The notes: generated from the sequence alone by a model not told the origin. A DNA stretch of 64,000 nucleotides from Rhodobacter sp. (GCA_016704435.1 JADJAB010000002.1:186001-250000); one strand, 5' to 3'; positions 35,767 to 44,579 are shown, numbered from the stretch's first letter. Numbers and translations: made by a program.

Positions 35767-36766
35767 TCCGGCTGACCACATAGGCGGCAAGCTCCGACAG
35801 CATCCCGCGCAGCGGATGGTCGGGCAGCGCCTTCAGCGCCGTGCGGGCCTTGGCCGACCAGTCCAGCGCCTGATCGCGCGCGGCTTCCATCGCGCCATGT
35901 CGGGCCATCAGCGCCAGCGCCTGTTGCAGATCGCCCTCGCGCTGGTCGCCCTTTTCGATCACCCGCAGCCAGAAGGTGCGTTCCTCCGCATCGGCCTTCG
36001 CCACCGCCTTGATCACCGGCAGCGTCAGCTTGCGTTCGCGGAAATCGTCGCCCGTGTTCTTGCCGATGCTGGCCGATGAGCCTCCGTAGTCCAGAAGGTC
36101 GTCGGCGATCTGAAAGGCGATACCCAGCGCGTCGCCATAGGTGTGCAGCGCCTGCACCTGTTCTTCCGGCACCCCGGCGATCACACCGCCCACCTCGGTC
36201 GCGGCAGAAAACAGCGCCGCCGTCTTGCCTCGGATCACCTTCAGGTAGGTGTCTTCGGTGGTCGCCAGATCCTGCGCCGCGGTCAGTTGCAGCACCTCGC
36301 CCTCGGCGATCACGGCGCTGGCATTCGCCAGGATGTCCAGCACCCTCAACGACCCGGTTTCCACCATCAGCTGAAAGCTGCGGGCGAAGAGGTAGTCGCC
36401 GACCAGAACCGAAGACTTGTTGTCCCACAAGAGATTGGCGGTCGGTCGCCCGCGACGTCGGGCGCTTTCATCGACCACGTCATCATGCAAGAGCGTGGCG
36501 GTATGGATGAATTCCACCGTCGCCGCCAGCTTCTGATGGTCGGCGCCGGCGTAGCCGCAAAGCCGTGCGGCAGCCAGTGTCAACATCGGGCGCAGCCGCT
36601 TGCCCCCGGCCTCGATCAGATGCGCGGTGACCTCGGGGATGCGCGGCGCATGCTCGCTGGCCATGCGGTCGCGGATCAGCGCGTTCACCGCCGCCATGTC
36701 ATCGGCCAGCCAGGAGGCAAGCCTGTCTTGCGGCCCCTCTTTCGGCAACTGCGCCATCCCGTCCAT
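35759..36766 (-). CDS. Long-chain polyprenyl diphosphate synthase (octaprenyl/decaprenyl type)
   Basis: The 335-residue trans-prenyltransferase builds the ubiquinone side chain from IPP and an allylic primer. It has the first Asp-rich motif in ATLLHDDVVDESARRRG, the second in FQIADDLLDYGG, and the family's GGKRLRP block. Start at 36766 (or 36757) is chosen because the upstream frame has no conserved residues. Chain length cannot be predicted with certainty; Rhodobacterales usually make Q10. Its stop region overlaps ispE convergently by eight bases. Confidence 0.93.
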   Translation of the reverse strand: MDGMAQLPKEGPQDRLASWLADDMAAVNALIRDRMASEHAPRIPEVTAHLIEAGGKRLRPMLTLAAARLCGYAGADHQKLAATVEFIHTATLLHDDVVDESARRRGRPTANLLWDNKSSVLVGDYLFARSFQLMVETGSLRVLDILANASAVIAEGEVLQLTAAQDLATTEDTYLKVIRGKTAALFSAATEVGGVIAGVPEEQVQALHTYGDALGIAFQIADDLLDYGGSSASIGKNTGDDFRERKLTLPVIKAVAKADAEERTFWLRVIEKGDQREGDLQQALALMARHGAMEAARDQALDWSAKARTALKALPDHPLRGMLSELAAYVVSRIS

Positions 36767-36824
36767 CCCCACCCCGTCGCTCCCCGGCCTTGCCCCGCCG
36801 GGCTGGCGCAGGTAACTCGATCCC

Positions 36825-37040
36825 ATGAAGGAACTTCTGCGCACGACCGACCCCACGGTGATCGCCTTCGCTACGGCCCTTCTTGAGGGTGAGGGTATAG
36901 CCGCCTTCGCCATGGACGTCCACATGAGCATCCTTGACGGATCCATGGGCATCCTGCCGCAGCGGCTGATGGTGGCGGACCGCGATCTGTTTCTGGCGCG
37001 CGCGATCTGCCGCGACAACGGGGTGGAGCCATCTGCGTGA
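36825..37040 (+). CDS. DUF2007-type small protein
   Basis: The 71-residue protein has the DUF2007 fold marks MKELLRTTDPTVIAFATALL, EGIAAFAMDVHMSILDGSMG by its core AFAMDVHMSI, and RLMVADRDLFLARAI. Members are called putative signal-transducing proteins but have no demonstrated role. The GTG of the tRNA methyltransferase gene overlaps its stop (GTGA), so they are co-translated. Located on the opposite strand to the polyprenyl synthase. Confidence 0.85.
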   Translation: MKELLRTTDPTVIAFATALLEGEGIAAFAMDVHMSILDGSMGILPQRLMVADRDLFLARAICRDNGVEPSA

Positions 37041-37813
37041 GTGCCGAACCCGCGAAGTTTGCCGATGACCAGCTGACCGATGACAAGTTCCTGTGCGGCC
37101 GCCTGCGGCTGCTGCAACCGGCCAAGGGCTATCGCGCCGCCACCGACGCCGTGCTGCTGGCCGCCGCCTGCCCGGCGACACCGGGCCAGTCGGTGCTGGA
37201 TCTTGGCTGCGGGGCCGGGGCGGCAACGCTGTGCCTGGCGGTGCGGGTGCCCGGCCTGCGCCTGTCCGGGCTTGAACTGCAACCGGAATACGCCGATCTG
37301 GCCCGCCGCAATGCCGCCCGCAACGGCGTGGAGGTCAACGTGCTGGAGGGTGACCTGACGCGGATGCCGGTGGCGCTGCGGCGCGACTTCGACCACGTCA
37401 TCGCCAACCCGCCCTGGTATCCGCCGTTGGGCACGCCCTCGCCGGTCCGGGTGCGGGCGACGGCGATGCAGGTCCGCCTGCCGCTGTCGGCCTGGGTCGA
37501 GGCCGCCACCCGGCGGCTGGCCCCCGGCGGCTGGCTGACGCTGATCGCTGGCGCCGACAGCCTGCCGGACCTTCTGGCAGCGCTTGCGCCAAAGCTTGGC
37601 TCGGCTGCGGTGCTGCCACTGGCGGCCCGGCAGGGGCGCCCGGCGCTTCGGCTGATCCTGCGCGCCCGCAAGGGCGGGCGTGCCGCGTTCCGGCTGCTGG
37701 CGCCCTTTGTCCTTCATGACGGCGCGGCGCATGATGGCGACCGCGAAAGCCATACCGCCGCCGCCAATGCCGCCCTGCGCGACGGCGGCGACCTTTTGCC
37801 GCTGTTCGCCTGA
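37037..37813 (+). CDS. tRNA1(Val) A37 N6-methyltransferase-like protein (TrmN6/YfiC family)
   Basis: The 258-residue methyltransferase has the SAM loop VLDLGCGAGAATLCL and the N6-adenine methyltransferase signature NPPW (in HVIANPPWYPPLG), with the acidic LSGLELQPEYADL motif between. These fit the YfiC/TrmN6 family, which modifies A37 of tRNA1-Val. The GTG start overlaps the DUF2007 stop by four bases. A different base target is possible, since NPPY/W enzymes vary. Confidence 0.85.
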   Translation: MSAEPAKFADDQLTDDKFLCGRLRLLQPAKGYRAATDAVLLAAACPATPGQSVLDLGCGAGAATLCLAVRVPGLRLSGLELQPEYADLARRNAARNGVEVNVLEGDLTRMPVALRRDFDHVIANPPWYPPLGTPSPVRVRATAMQVRLPLSAWVEAATRRLAPGGWLTLIAGADSLPDLLAALAPKLGSAAVLPLAARQGRPALRLILRARKGGRAAFRLLAPFVLHDGAAHDGDRESHTAAANAALRDGGDLLPLFA

Positions 37814-37913
37814 CTTCAGGGGAAAGCTGTCGCAGGGTTGCGGATTAAGGGTGACACGACTCGTCTTCCATGATGGACTGGCGCTGTAGGTTTACTGTCA
37901 CAGGAGGATGGAA

Positions 37914-38084
37914 ATGACGATTGCTTCGCATCTGCAGGAACTGCGCAAGAAGCACGAAACCCTCTCCGCAATGGTCGAAGAAGCCCAGCGCAGCCCCGGA
38001 TCGGATGACTTGCAGATCGCCGAATGGAAGAAGCAGAAACTGAAGATCAAGGAAGAGATCACGCGCCTCAGCCAGCCGCACTAG
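37914..38084 (+). CDS. DUF465/YdcH-type small coiled-coil protein
   Basis: This 56-residue protein reads MTIASHLQELRKKHETLSAM at the start and ends in KIKEEITRLSQPH. It is a short, highly charged helical hairpin as in the DUF465/YdcH family, function unknown. The ATG at 37914 is set by an AGGAGG at 37902-37907. Its TAG shares the palindrome CTAG (38081-38084) with the TAG of the convergent EamA gene. Confidence 0.85.
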   Translation: MTIASHLQELRKKHETLSAMVEEAQRSPGSDDLQIAEWKKQKLKIKEEITRLSQPH

Positions 38085-38935
38085 GCGGCTTTTCTCCACG
38101 CGGCCAGGGCCGCCCCTCCGGCAATCAGCACGGCCGCCAGCAGAATGGCGGGTGATGGTTTTGTGATGCCGGCGGCCACCAGCGCCAGTGTGGACAGCAA
38201 CGGCGCAGCATAGGAGGCGACACCCAGAAGCTGGATGTCGCCTTTCTTCATGCCCACGTCCCAGGTGAAGAACGCAGCGCCCACCGGGCCCAGCCCCAGC
38301 GCCAGCACCGACAGCCAGCCCGTTGCGCCCTGTGGCCAGAGGGTTTCCTCCAGCGCCAGATGCGCGGCCAGCGACAGACCGGCAGCGGCCAGGCAGAACA
38401 CCGTCACGCTTTCGGTCGGCACCGCGCCGAGCCGCCGAGACAGCACCGAATAGCCCGCCCAGGTCAGCGCACAACCAAAGGCCAGCGCGAAGCCAAGGGT
38501 CGACGCCGCGCCGTCGCCGCCGCGCCCCAGAACGATCAGCGCCGCGCCGGCAAAGGCCAGCAGGGCACCCAGAATGTGGCGGCCGGTCAGCGTCTCTCCC
38601 GGCAGCAGGCCCGAAAGGAGCACGATGAACAATGGCCAGAGATAGGCGATCAGGCCGGTCTCGGCCGTGGGCGCGATGCGAAAAGCGGTGAAATAGAGGA
38701 AGTGATAGCCGAACAGGCCGGCGGTGCCGAAGGCATAGACCTTCCAGCTGACGCCCCGCAACACGGCAATCCCCTTGCGCGACGTCCACGCCAGCCCGAT
38801 CAGGCCGCCGATCCCGAAGCACAGCGCGTTCAGCAGGAATGGCGGCACAGGGGCCGAGCCGATGGTGAACAGCGCCAGCAGCGCCCACATCAGGATCGCG
38901 GTCAAGCCGATGGCCGTGGCCTTGTTGCGCGACAT
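38081..38935 (-). CDS. EamA-family (DMT superfamily) transporter
   Basis: The 284-residue membrane protein has ten hydrophobic segments in two repeats of five, as in EamA transporters, with FGYHFLYFTAFRIAPTAETGLIAYLWPLFIVLLS at the end of the first repeat (core TAFRIAPTAETGLIAYLWP) and GAAFFTWDVGMKKGDIQLLG in the second. Family members export amino acids or other metabolites; substrate is not predictable. The start at 38935 is preceded by GAGGA and gives the usual length. Ends on the shared CTAG with the DUF465 gene. Confidence 0.9.
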   Translation of the reverse strand: MSRNKATAIGLTAILMWALLALFTIGSAPVPPFLLNALCFGIGGLIGLAWTSRKGIAVLRGVSWKVYAFGTAGLFGYHFLYFTAFRIAPTAETGLIAYLWPLFIVLLSGLLPGETLTGRHILGALLAFAGAALIVLGRGGDGAASTLGFALAFGCALTWAGYSVLSRRLGAVPTESVTVFCLAAAGLSLAAHLALEETLWPQGATGWLSVLALGLGPVGAAFFTWDVGMKKGDIQLLGVASYAAPLLSTLALVAAGITKPSPAILLAAVLIAGGAALAAWRKAA

Positions 38936-39024
38936 CCGGTCCTCGCCACATTTCTTTGAAGAAATCGGCAAGAGTTCTCGAAAACTCCTGTCGCGCGATG
39001 CTTAGCGTTGCGCCCGGAAAAGGA

Positions 39025-39049
39025 AAAGGCCCGCCAAAGCGGGCCCTTT
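39025..39049 (-). terminator. Rho-independent terminator after phaB
   Basis: AAAGGCCCGC (39025-39034) pairs with GCGGGCC-C-TTT (39039-39049) around loop CAAA, with one bulged C. Read on the minus strand it follows the phaB stop by about 16 bases and ends in TTTTCC. This is a normal intrinsic terminator. Confidence 0.8.
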
Positions 39050-39065
39050 GCCGAATTGTGATGGA

Positions 39066-39791
39066 TCAGACGAAGAACTGCCCGCCATTCGCCGAAATCG
39101 TCGAGCCGGTGATGAACCCGGCATCGTCCGAGGCCAGGAACACCACGCAGCGGGCGATCTCTTCCGGCTCGCCCAGGCGACCGACCGGGATCTGCGGGAT
39201 GATCCGTTCGGCCAGCACCTTCTCGTCGATCGCCCGCACCATCTCGGTGCCGATATAGCCCGGACAGATCGCGTTCACCGTGATGCCGGCCCGCGCGCCT
39301 TCCTGGGCGAGCGACTTGGTGAAGCCCAGATCGCCCGACTTGGCTGCCGAGTAATTGGCCTGCCCCGCCTGGCCCTTCTGCCCGTTGATCGACGAGATGT
39401 TGACGACGCGGCCGAACTTGCGGTCGCGCATGCCCGACCACAAGGGATGCGTCATGTTGAACAGCCCCGTCAGGTTGGTGTCGATCACCTCTTTCCACTG
39501 GCCCGGCGTCATCTTGTGGAACATCGCGTCGCGCGTGATGCCGGCGTTGTTCACCAGCACGTCGATCGGGCCCAGATCGGCTTCGACCTTGGCGATGCCT
39601 GCCGCGCAGGCGTCATAGTCGGCCACCGACCATTTGTAGGCGGGAATCCCGGTTTCCTTGGTGAAGGCCGCTGCGGCCTCGTCATTGCCGGCGTAATTCG
39701 CCGCCACCTTGTAGCCCGCCGCCTTCAGCGCGACCGAGATCGCAGCACCGATGCCGCGCGATCCGCCCGTGACAAGTGCAACCCGTGCCAT
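39066..39791 (-). CDS. phaB: Acetoacetyl-CoA reductase PhaB/PhbB
   Basis: PhaB reduces acetoacetyl-CoA to (R)-3-hydroxybutyryl-CoA with NADPH, the second step of polyhydroxybutyrate synthesis. The 241-residue SDR has TGGSRGIGAAIS at 8-19, NNAGITRDAMFHKM, the catalytic Ser in VNISSINGQKGQ, and Y-x3-K in NYSAAKSGDLGFTK. It follows phaA on the same strand. A start at 39791 has an AAGGAGAAG upstream. A long hairpin lies between the two genes, so their levels may differ. Confidence 0.96.
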   Translation of the reverse strand: MARVALVTGGSRGIGAAISVALKAAGYKVAANYAGNDEAAAAFTKETGIPAYKWSVADYDACAAGIAKVEADLGPIDVLVNNAGITRDAMFHKMTPGQWKEVIDTNLTGLFNMTHPLWSGMRDRKFGRVVNISSINGQKGQAGQANYSAAKSGDLGFTKSLAQEGARAGITVNAICPGYIGTEMVRAIDEKVLAERIIPQIPVGRLGEPEEIARCVVFLASDDAGFITGSTISANGGQFFV

Positions 39792-39845
39792 GATTCTTCT
39801 CCTTCTTGCGTGATTCCGAGTATGTCGTTGAAATCCTGTTACTCA

Positions 39846-39888
39846 AACGAAATCCGGCACGCAAGATTATTGCGCGCCGGATTTCGTT
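39846..39888 (-). terminator. Long hairpin between phaA and phaB (terminator or attenuator)
   Basis: Thirteen bases AACGAAATCCGGC (39846-39858) pair perfectly with GCCGGATTTCGTT (39876-39888). After one mismatch, CGCAA pairs with TTGCG around the five-base loop GATTA, giving an 18-pair stem. On the minus strand it lies after phaA. There is no T-run immediately after it, so it could be an attenuating terminator or an mRNA-stabilising end. Confidence 0.7.
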
Positions 39889-39921
39889 CACAGGATGAAA
39901 TGCTGCGCGATGACGACGTCC

Positions 39922-41097
39922 TCAGGCGTTCTCCAGGCACATGGCCACGCCCATGCCGCCGCCGATGCACAGCGTCGCCAGACCCTTTTTCGCGCCGCGG
40001 CGGTTCATCTCGAACAGAAGGGTGTTCAGGATGCGCGCGCCCGAAGCACCGATCGGGTGGCCAATGGCAATCGCGCCGCCGTTCACGTTCACGATGGCCG
40101 GATCCCAGCCCATGTCCTTGTTCACCGCACAGGCCTGGGCGGCAAAAGCCTCATTCGCTTCGACCAGATCCAGATCGCCGACCTTCCAGCCCGCCTTGTC
40201 CAGCGCCTTGCGGCTGGCATAGATCGGGCCGACGCCCATGATCGACGGGTCCAGCCCGGCGGTGGCATAGGAGGCGATCCGCGCCAGCACCTTCAGCCCG
40301 CGCTTTTCGGCCTCCTTGTCCGACATGATCAGAACGCCGGCCGCGCCGTCGTTGATGCCGCTGGCATTGGCCGCAGTGACCGAGCCGTCTTTTACAAACG
40401 CAGGGCGCAGCTTCTGCATCGACTCCAGCGTAGCGCCGTGGCGGATGTATTCGTCGGCGTCCACTACGGTCTCGCCCTTGCGGGATTTCACCGTGAAAGC
40501 GATGATCTCATCGGCGAACTTGCCGGCCTTCTGCGCCGCTTCGGCCTTGTTCTGGCTGGCCAGCGCGAATGCGTCCTGCATGTCGCGCGAAATCTGCCAC
40601 TGGTTGGCGACGTTTTCCGCCGTCTGGCCCATGTGATAGCCGTTGAAGGCATCCCAGAGCCCGTCCTTGATCATCGAGTCGATGAAGTTCAGGTCGCCCA
40701 TCTTCTGCCCATTGCGCAGATGCGCGACATGGGGGCTGAGCGACATCGATTCCTGCCCGCCGGCAACGACGATCCTGGCATCACCCAGTTGCACATGCTG
40801 CGCGCCCAGCGCCACCGCCCGCAGCCCCGAGCCGCAAACCTGGTTCAGCGACCAGGCGCTGGCCTCTTTCGCAAGGCCCGCCTTGATCGCGGCCTGACGC
40901 GCCGGGTTCTGGCCCTGACCGGCGGTCAGCACCTGGCCCAGGATGGTTTCCTCGACCTCTGCCTTGTCGATCCCGGCGCGGGCGACCACGCCTTCGATCA
41001 TGGCGGCGCCAAGGTCATGCGCCGGAGTGTTGGCGAAAGAGCCGTTGAAGCTGCCCACGGCGGTGCGGCCCGCCGACACGATTACGACGTTGGTCAT
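39922..41097 (-). CDS. phaA: Acetyl-CoA C-acetyltransferase PhaA
   Basis: PhaA condenses two acetyl-CoA to acetoacetyl-CoA for PHB synthesis. The 391-residue thiolase has the acyl-enzyme Cys at 88 in LNQVCGSGLRAV, the His in NGGAIAIGHPIGASG, and the second catalytic Cys in LATLCIGGGMG. Length is normal. It lies upstream of phaB on the same strand, separated by about 130 bases holding a long hairpin. No PHB synthase gene is in the window. Confidence 0.97.
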   Translation of the reverse strand: MTNVVIVSAGRTAVGSFNGSFANTPAHDLGAAMIEGVVARAGIDKAEVEETILGQVLTAGQGQNPARQAAIKAGLAKEASAWSLNQVCGSGLRAVALGAQHVQLGDARIVVAGGQESMSLSPHVAHLRNGQKMGDLNFIDSMIKDGLWDAFNGYHMGQTAENVANQWQISRDMQDAFALASQNKAEAAQKAGKFADEIIAFTVKSRKGETVVDADEYIRHGATLESMQKLRPAFVKDGSVTAANASGINDGAAGVLIMSDKEAEKRGLKVLARIASYATAGLDPSIMGVGPIYASRKALDKAGWKVGDLDLVEANEAFAAQACAVNKDMGWDPAIVNVNGGAIAIGHPIGASGARILNTLLFEMNRRGAKKGLATLCIGGGMGVAMCLENA

Positions 41098-41216
41098 GGT
41101 GTCCCTCTCCTCAGGTATGGCCGCGCATGGCGCGCCTTTATCCGGGCTTAGGACTTTCGCCGCACAACCGCAAGAAAGTTACGCGGCACTGCGGCATCAT
41201 TCGCCGATGAAGGCGT

Positions 41217-42065
41217 CTACACCTCCTGCCGGCCCTTGCGGAAACGGCTGAAATCGGGGGCCACCACGGGTGGGCCGAAAAGATAGCCCTGCAGGCAGCC
41301 GACGCCATGGTCGCGCAGCCAGTTCGCCTCGGCCGCGGTTTCCACCGCTTCGGCAACCAGGAACATGTTGAATTCCTTGGCCATTGCGATGGCCGCCTTG
41401 ACGATGGGCTGGTTCTTTTCCGACCGCTCGATGCCGCGGATGAACATGCCGTCCAGCTTCGCGATGTCGAAGCGGAACTCTTGCAACAGCTGCAGAGACG
41501 TGGCCCCTGCGCCGAAATCATCCAGCGTGAAGGCGATCTGTTCGGCGCGCAAATCCTTCATGAAGGGAATCAGCACATCCGGCATCTGCATCGCGCTGGC
41601 TTCGCTGATCTCCAGAATCAGCCCGCGGCCGAGGCCCGGATGCGTCTTCAGCGCCTGGCGCAGGGTCTGCGTCCATTTCTTGTAACCGACCGAGCGGGCC
41701 GACATGTTCACCGCAATCCGCACACCGGGGTTTTTCTGCAACGCCAGCAGTCCCAGTTGCAATGCAGCCACGTCGATCTCGCGCCCCAGTTCCTGGGTTT
41801 CGGCGACATCCATGAAGTCGCGCGCCGGGATCACCCGGTCCTGCGGGTCCAGCAACCGGATGTAGCCTTCGTAAAAGCCGATGATCGACGGATCGGCCGC
41901 ATAGACCGCCGGCTGGAACGCCAGCCGCATCCGGCGCAAGGCCAGCGCAGCCGAGACGATGCCCAGCGTCTCACGGTCGGCCGATGAGACCGCGAACGAC
42001 AGCGGCGTCGCCTCATCGGCATCCAGATCGAACTTTGGCCGTTTCGGCCCTTTCATGAAACTCAT
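41217..42065 (-). CDS. EAL-domain protein (c-di-GMP phosphodiesterase-like, altered signature)
   Basis: The 282-residue protein is an EAL domain with almost no sensor: QPAVYAADPSIIGFYEGYIRLLDP (core FYEGYIRLLDP) has E-G-Y in place of E-A-L. The other catalytic/metal residues remain: N in AVNMSARSV, E in EISEASAM, the DDFG in TLDDFGAGATS, K in KLDGMFIRG, the E in LVAEAVET, and QGYLFGPP. So catalysis is plausible but the changed signature leaves the possibility of a c-di-GMP sensor. No membrane segment. It is divergent from tag and not linked to a GGDEF gene here. Confidence 0.88.
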   Translation of the reverse strand: MSFMKGPKRPKFDLDADEATPLSFAVSSADRETLGIVSAALALRRMRLAFQPAVYAADPSIIGFYEGYIRLLDPQDRVIPARDFMDVAETQELGREIDVAALQLGLLALQKNPGVRIAVNMSARSVGYKKWTQTLRQALKTHPGLGRGLILEISEASAMQMPDVLIPFMKDLRAEQIAFTLDDFGAGATSLQLLQEFRFDIAKLDGMFIRGIERSEKNQPIVKAAIAMAKEFNMFLVAEAVETAAEANWLRDHGVGCLQGYLFGPPVVAPDFSRFRKGRQEV

Positions 42066-42182
42066 CGCGCGCCCCCGCTGCGCCTTACCCTATCGGATGA
42101 CATCTTGCGCAGGGAAAGGTAAAACCCGGCTGAACCTTCGGCATTTCTGTCGAACTGACCGCATTTTCCGAAAGGCCCCGCG

Positions 42183-42748
42183 ATGACCCGTTGCAGCTGG
42201 TGCGGCACCGACCCGCTTTACGTCGCCTACCACGACACCGACTGGGGGCGGCCCGAGCGTGACCCCCGCGCGCTGTGGGAAAAGCTGATCCTCGACGGCT
42301 TTCAGGCCGGACTGTCCTGGATCACCATCCTGCGCAAGCGCGAGAATTTCCGCGCCGCGTTCCACGGCTTTCACCCCGAAATGATCGCGACCTGGGGCGA
42401 AGCCAGGTAAAGTGGCTCTTGGCCGACCCCGGCATCATCCGCCATCGCGGCAAGATCGAAGCCACCATCCGCAACGCCGGCGCCTATCTGGAAATCGAGG
42501 CGGCCGAAGGCTTTGCGCCCTTCCTGTGGTCCTTTGTCGGCGGCGCGCCCATCCAGAGCCGCTTTGCCTCCATGTCACAGGTGCCGACCGAGACAGAAGC
42601 CTCGCGCGCCATGTCCAAGGCATTGAAAAAGCGTGGCTTCACCTTTTGCGGCCCGACCATCACCTATGCGTTCATGCAGGCCGTGGGCATGGTGAACGAC
42701 CATATGACCGGCTGCCCCAGCCACGACGCCTGCGCCGATCTGGCCTGA
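42183..42748 (+). CDS. tag: DNA-3-methyladenine glycosylase I Tag (frameshifted)
   Basis: Tag removes 3-methyladenine from alkylated DNA. The N-terminal half has CSWCGTDPLYVAYHDTDWGRP and WEKLILDGFQAGLSWITIL by its core DGFQAGLSWITIL, which includes the zinc Cys and the catalytic pocket; the C-terminal half has IRHRGKIEATIRNA, KRGFTFCGPTITYAFMQA and the zinc end HMTGCPSHDAC. One base is missing near 42403-42406: adding G gives WGEAEVKWLLADPGI in place of a stop. Adjacent to thioredoxin-TPR gene on the same strand. Confidence 0.93.
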
Positions 42749-42822
42749 CCCCTTGGAGTCCCGGCCCGAAACACGCATATAGGCCCCGACACACACGCCC
42801 GACACGAACCAAAGAGGATGAC

Positions 42823-43731
42823 ATGCTTGGTCTTGGCGAGAAAACCGGCACGCCCGTAGCAGGCGATCTGATCAAGGACGGCACCGAAGCCAGCTTCATG
42901 GCCGACGTCATCGAAACCTCGCGCGAGGTGCCGGTGATCGTCGATTTCTGGGCCACATGGTGCGGCCCGTGCAAGACCCTCGGCCCGGCGCTGGAGGCTG
43001 CGGTCACCGCTGCCAAGGGCAAGGTGAAGCTGGTCAAGATCGACGTCGACAAGAACCAGGGCATCGCGGGACAGATGCGCATCCAGTCGATTCCCACGGT
43101 CTATGCCTTCTGGGAGGGCAAACCGGTCGACGGCTTTCAGGGCGCGCTGCCGGGGTCGGAAATCAAGGCCTTCGTCGACAAGCTGACGGGCCTTGCCGGC
43201 GACGGCGGGCTGGCCGATGCGCTGGCTGCCGCCGAAGAAATGCTGGATCAGGGCGCTTTGGCCGACGCGACCGAGACCTTTGCCGCGATCCTGGAAGAAG
43301 AGCCGGGAAATGCCGTCGCCTATGGTGGTCTGGCGCGGGCCCATGTCGCTGCGGGCAATCTGGATCAGGCCGAGGTCTTCCTGAGCGCCGCCCCCGCCGC
43401 CATCGCCGCCGCCAAGGAGGTCGAGGCCGCCCGCGCCCAGCTGGAACTGGCCCGTCAGGCCGCCAATGCCGGGCCGGAAACGGAGCTTCGCGCCGCGGTG
43501 GAGGCCGACCCGGCCAACCATCAGGCCCGGTTCGATCTGGCCGTGGCACTGAACGCCTCTGGCAAGGTCGACGAGGCGGTGGATCAGTTGCTGGATCTGT
43601 TCCGCCGCGACCGCGAGTGGAACGAGGGTGCTGCCAAGGCTCAGCTGATGATCCTCTTCGACGCGCTGAAGCCGCAGGACCCGATCGTCCTGAAGGGCCG
43701 CCGCCGCCTGTCATCGATGATCTTTGCCTAG
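42823..43731 (+). CDS. Thioredoxin-TPR fusion protein (CnoX/YbbN-like)
   Basis: A 302-residue protein with an N-terminal thioredoxin domain, active site WCGPC (C47, C50) in DFWATWCGPCKTLGP and the cis-Pro in SIPTVYAF, followed by a C-terminal TPR region (about 125-290, e.g. DATETFAAILEEEPGNAVAY and QARFDLAVALNASG). This architecture is that of CnoX (YbbN), a chaperone/redox holdase that protects proteins from hypochlorous oxidation and hands them to DnaK or GroEL. E. coli CnoX lacks the second Cys; here both Cys are present, as in alphaproteobacterial forms, which can act as redox enzymes. Confidence 0.88.
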   Translation: MLGLGEKTGTPVAGDLIKDGTEASFMADVIETSREVPVIVDFWATWCGPCKTLGPALEAAVTAAKGKVKLVKIDVDKNQGIAGQMRIQSIPTVYAFWEGKPVDGFQGALPGSEIKAFVDKLTGLAGDGGLADALAAAEEMLDQGALADATETFAAILEEEPGNAVAYGGLARAHVAAGNLDQAEVFLSAAPAAIAAAKEVEAARAQLELARQAANAGPETELRAAVEADPANHQARFDLAVALNASGKVDEAVDQLLDLFRRDREWNEGAAKAQLMILFDALKPQDPIVLKGRRRLSSMIFA

Positions 43732-43758
43732 ACGCGCTGGCGGGCTACCATTCCCTCC

Positions 43759-44400
43759 ATGATCAGGCCCGCCGACCTTCCCGATACGATTCCGATCTTT
43801 CCGCTTCCGGGTGCGCTGCTGCTGCCCCGGTCGCGGCTGCCGCTGCATATCTTCGAGCCGCGCTATCTGGCGATGATCGAGGATTGCCTGAAGACGCCGG
43901 GCCGGCTGATCGGCATGGTGCAGCCGCGCGAAACGCCGGGCGGCGAGAAACGCCTGCAAGCCATCGGCTGCGCCGGACGGCTGACCTCGTTTTCGGAAAC
44001 CGAGGACGGGCGCTACATGATCACGCTTTACGGCATCTCGCGCTTTCGCGTCCGCGAAGAGGTGCAGGGCTTTGCGCCCTACCGGCGCTGCACGGTGGAC
44101 TGGTCGGCCTTCGGGCGCGACCTGGGGCTGGCGGAAGACGACCCCGGCTTTGACCGGCCGGGTTTCCTGGCGGTTCTGGCGCGCTATTTCGCGGCGCAGC
44201 AGATGACCACGGACTGGGAGGGCCTGAAAGAGGCCGAGGAAGAGCTGCTGATCAACTCGCTTTCGATGCTGTCGCCGTTCTCGCCCGAGGACAAGCAGGC
44301 GCTGCTCGAGGCGCCCGATCTGGTGACCCGGCGCGAAACGCTGGTCACGCTGATCGAATTCGCCCTGCGTGGCGGTTTTGACGACGAGGTGCTGCAATGA
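43759..44400 (+). CDS. LON substrate-binding-domain protein
   Basis: The 213-residue protein consists of the LON N-terminal (PUA-like) domain: IPIFPLPGALLLPRSRLPLHIFEPRYLAM (core LPLHIFEPRYLAM), GRYMITLYGISRFRV and a helical C-terminus. It lacks ATPase and protease parts. Stand-alone copies are conserved; a substrate-recognition role is only assumed. The stop overlaps the Trm112-like gene (ATGA). Predicted cytoplasmic. Confidence 0.9.
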   Translation: MIRPADLPDTIPIFPLPGALLLPRSRLPLHIFEPRYLAMIEDCLKTPGRLIGMVQPRETPGGEKRLQAIGCAGRLTSFSETEDGRYMITLYGISRFRVREEVQGFAPYRRCTVDWSAFGRDLGLAEDDPGFDRPGFLAVLARYFAAQQMTTDWEGLKEAEEELLINSLSMLSPFSPEDKQALLEAPDLVTRRETLVTLIEFALRGGFDDEVLQ

Positions 44401-44576
44401 CCGAAACCGCCCATGACCGCCGGATGCTGGAGGCGCTGGTCTGCCCCGTCACCCACGCCGTGCTGACCTATGACGCCGAGCGGCAGGAGCTGATCTCGAA
44501 AGCCGCGCATCTGGCCTTTCCGATCCGCGACGGCATTCCGGTGATGCTGGTGGCCGAGGCCCGCGCGCTGGACTGA
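44397..44576 (+). CDS. Trm112-like small protein
   Basis: The 59-residue protein has the Trm112-family layout: MLEALVCPVTHAVLTYD, ELISKAAHLAFPIRDGIPVML. Unlike the zinc-ribbon members it keeps only one of the four Cys (C17?), so zinc binding is doubtful. In eukaryotes and archaea Trm112 activates methyltransferases; the role of the bacterial small form is not established. It starts within the LON-domain gene's stop and is followed by a convergent hydroxylase gene only three bases after. Confidence 0.8.
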   Translation: MTETAHDRRMLEALVCPVTHAVLTYDAERQELISKAAHLAFPIRDGIPVMLVAEARALD

Positions 44577-44579
44577 GGC

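Noticed and set aside
36825..38084. The small genes of DUF2007 and DUF465 type as a toxin-antitoxin pair
   Set aside because: They belong to conserved housekeeping-type families, are separated by a methyltransferase gene and lack a toxin-like fold or typical pairing.
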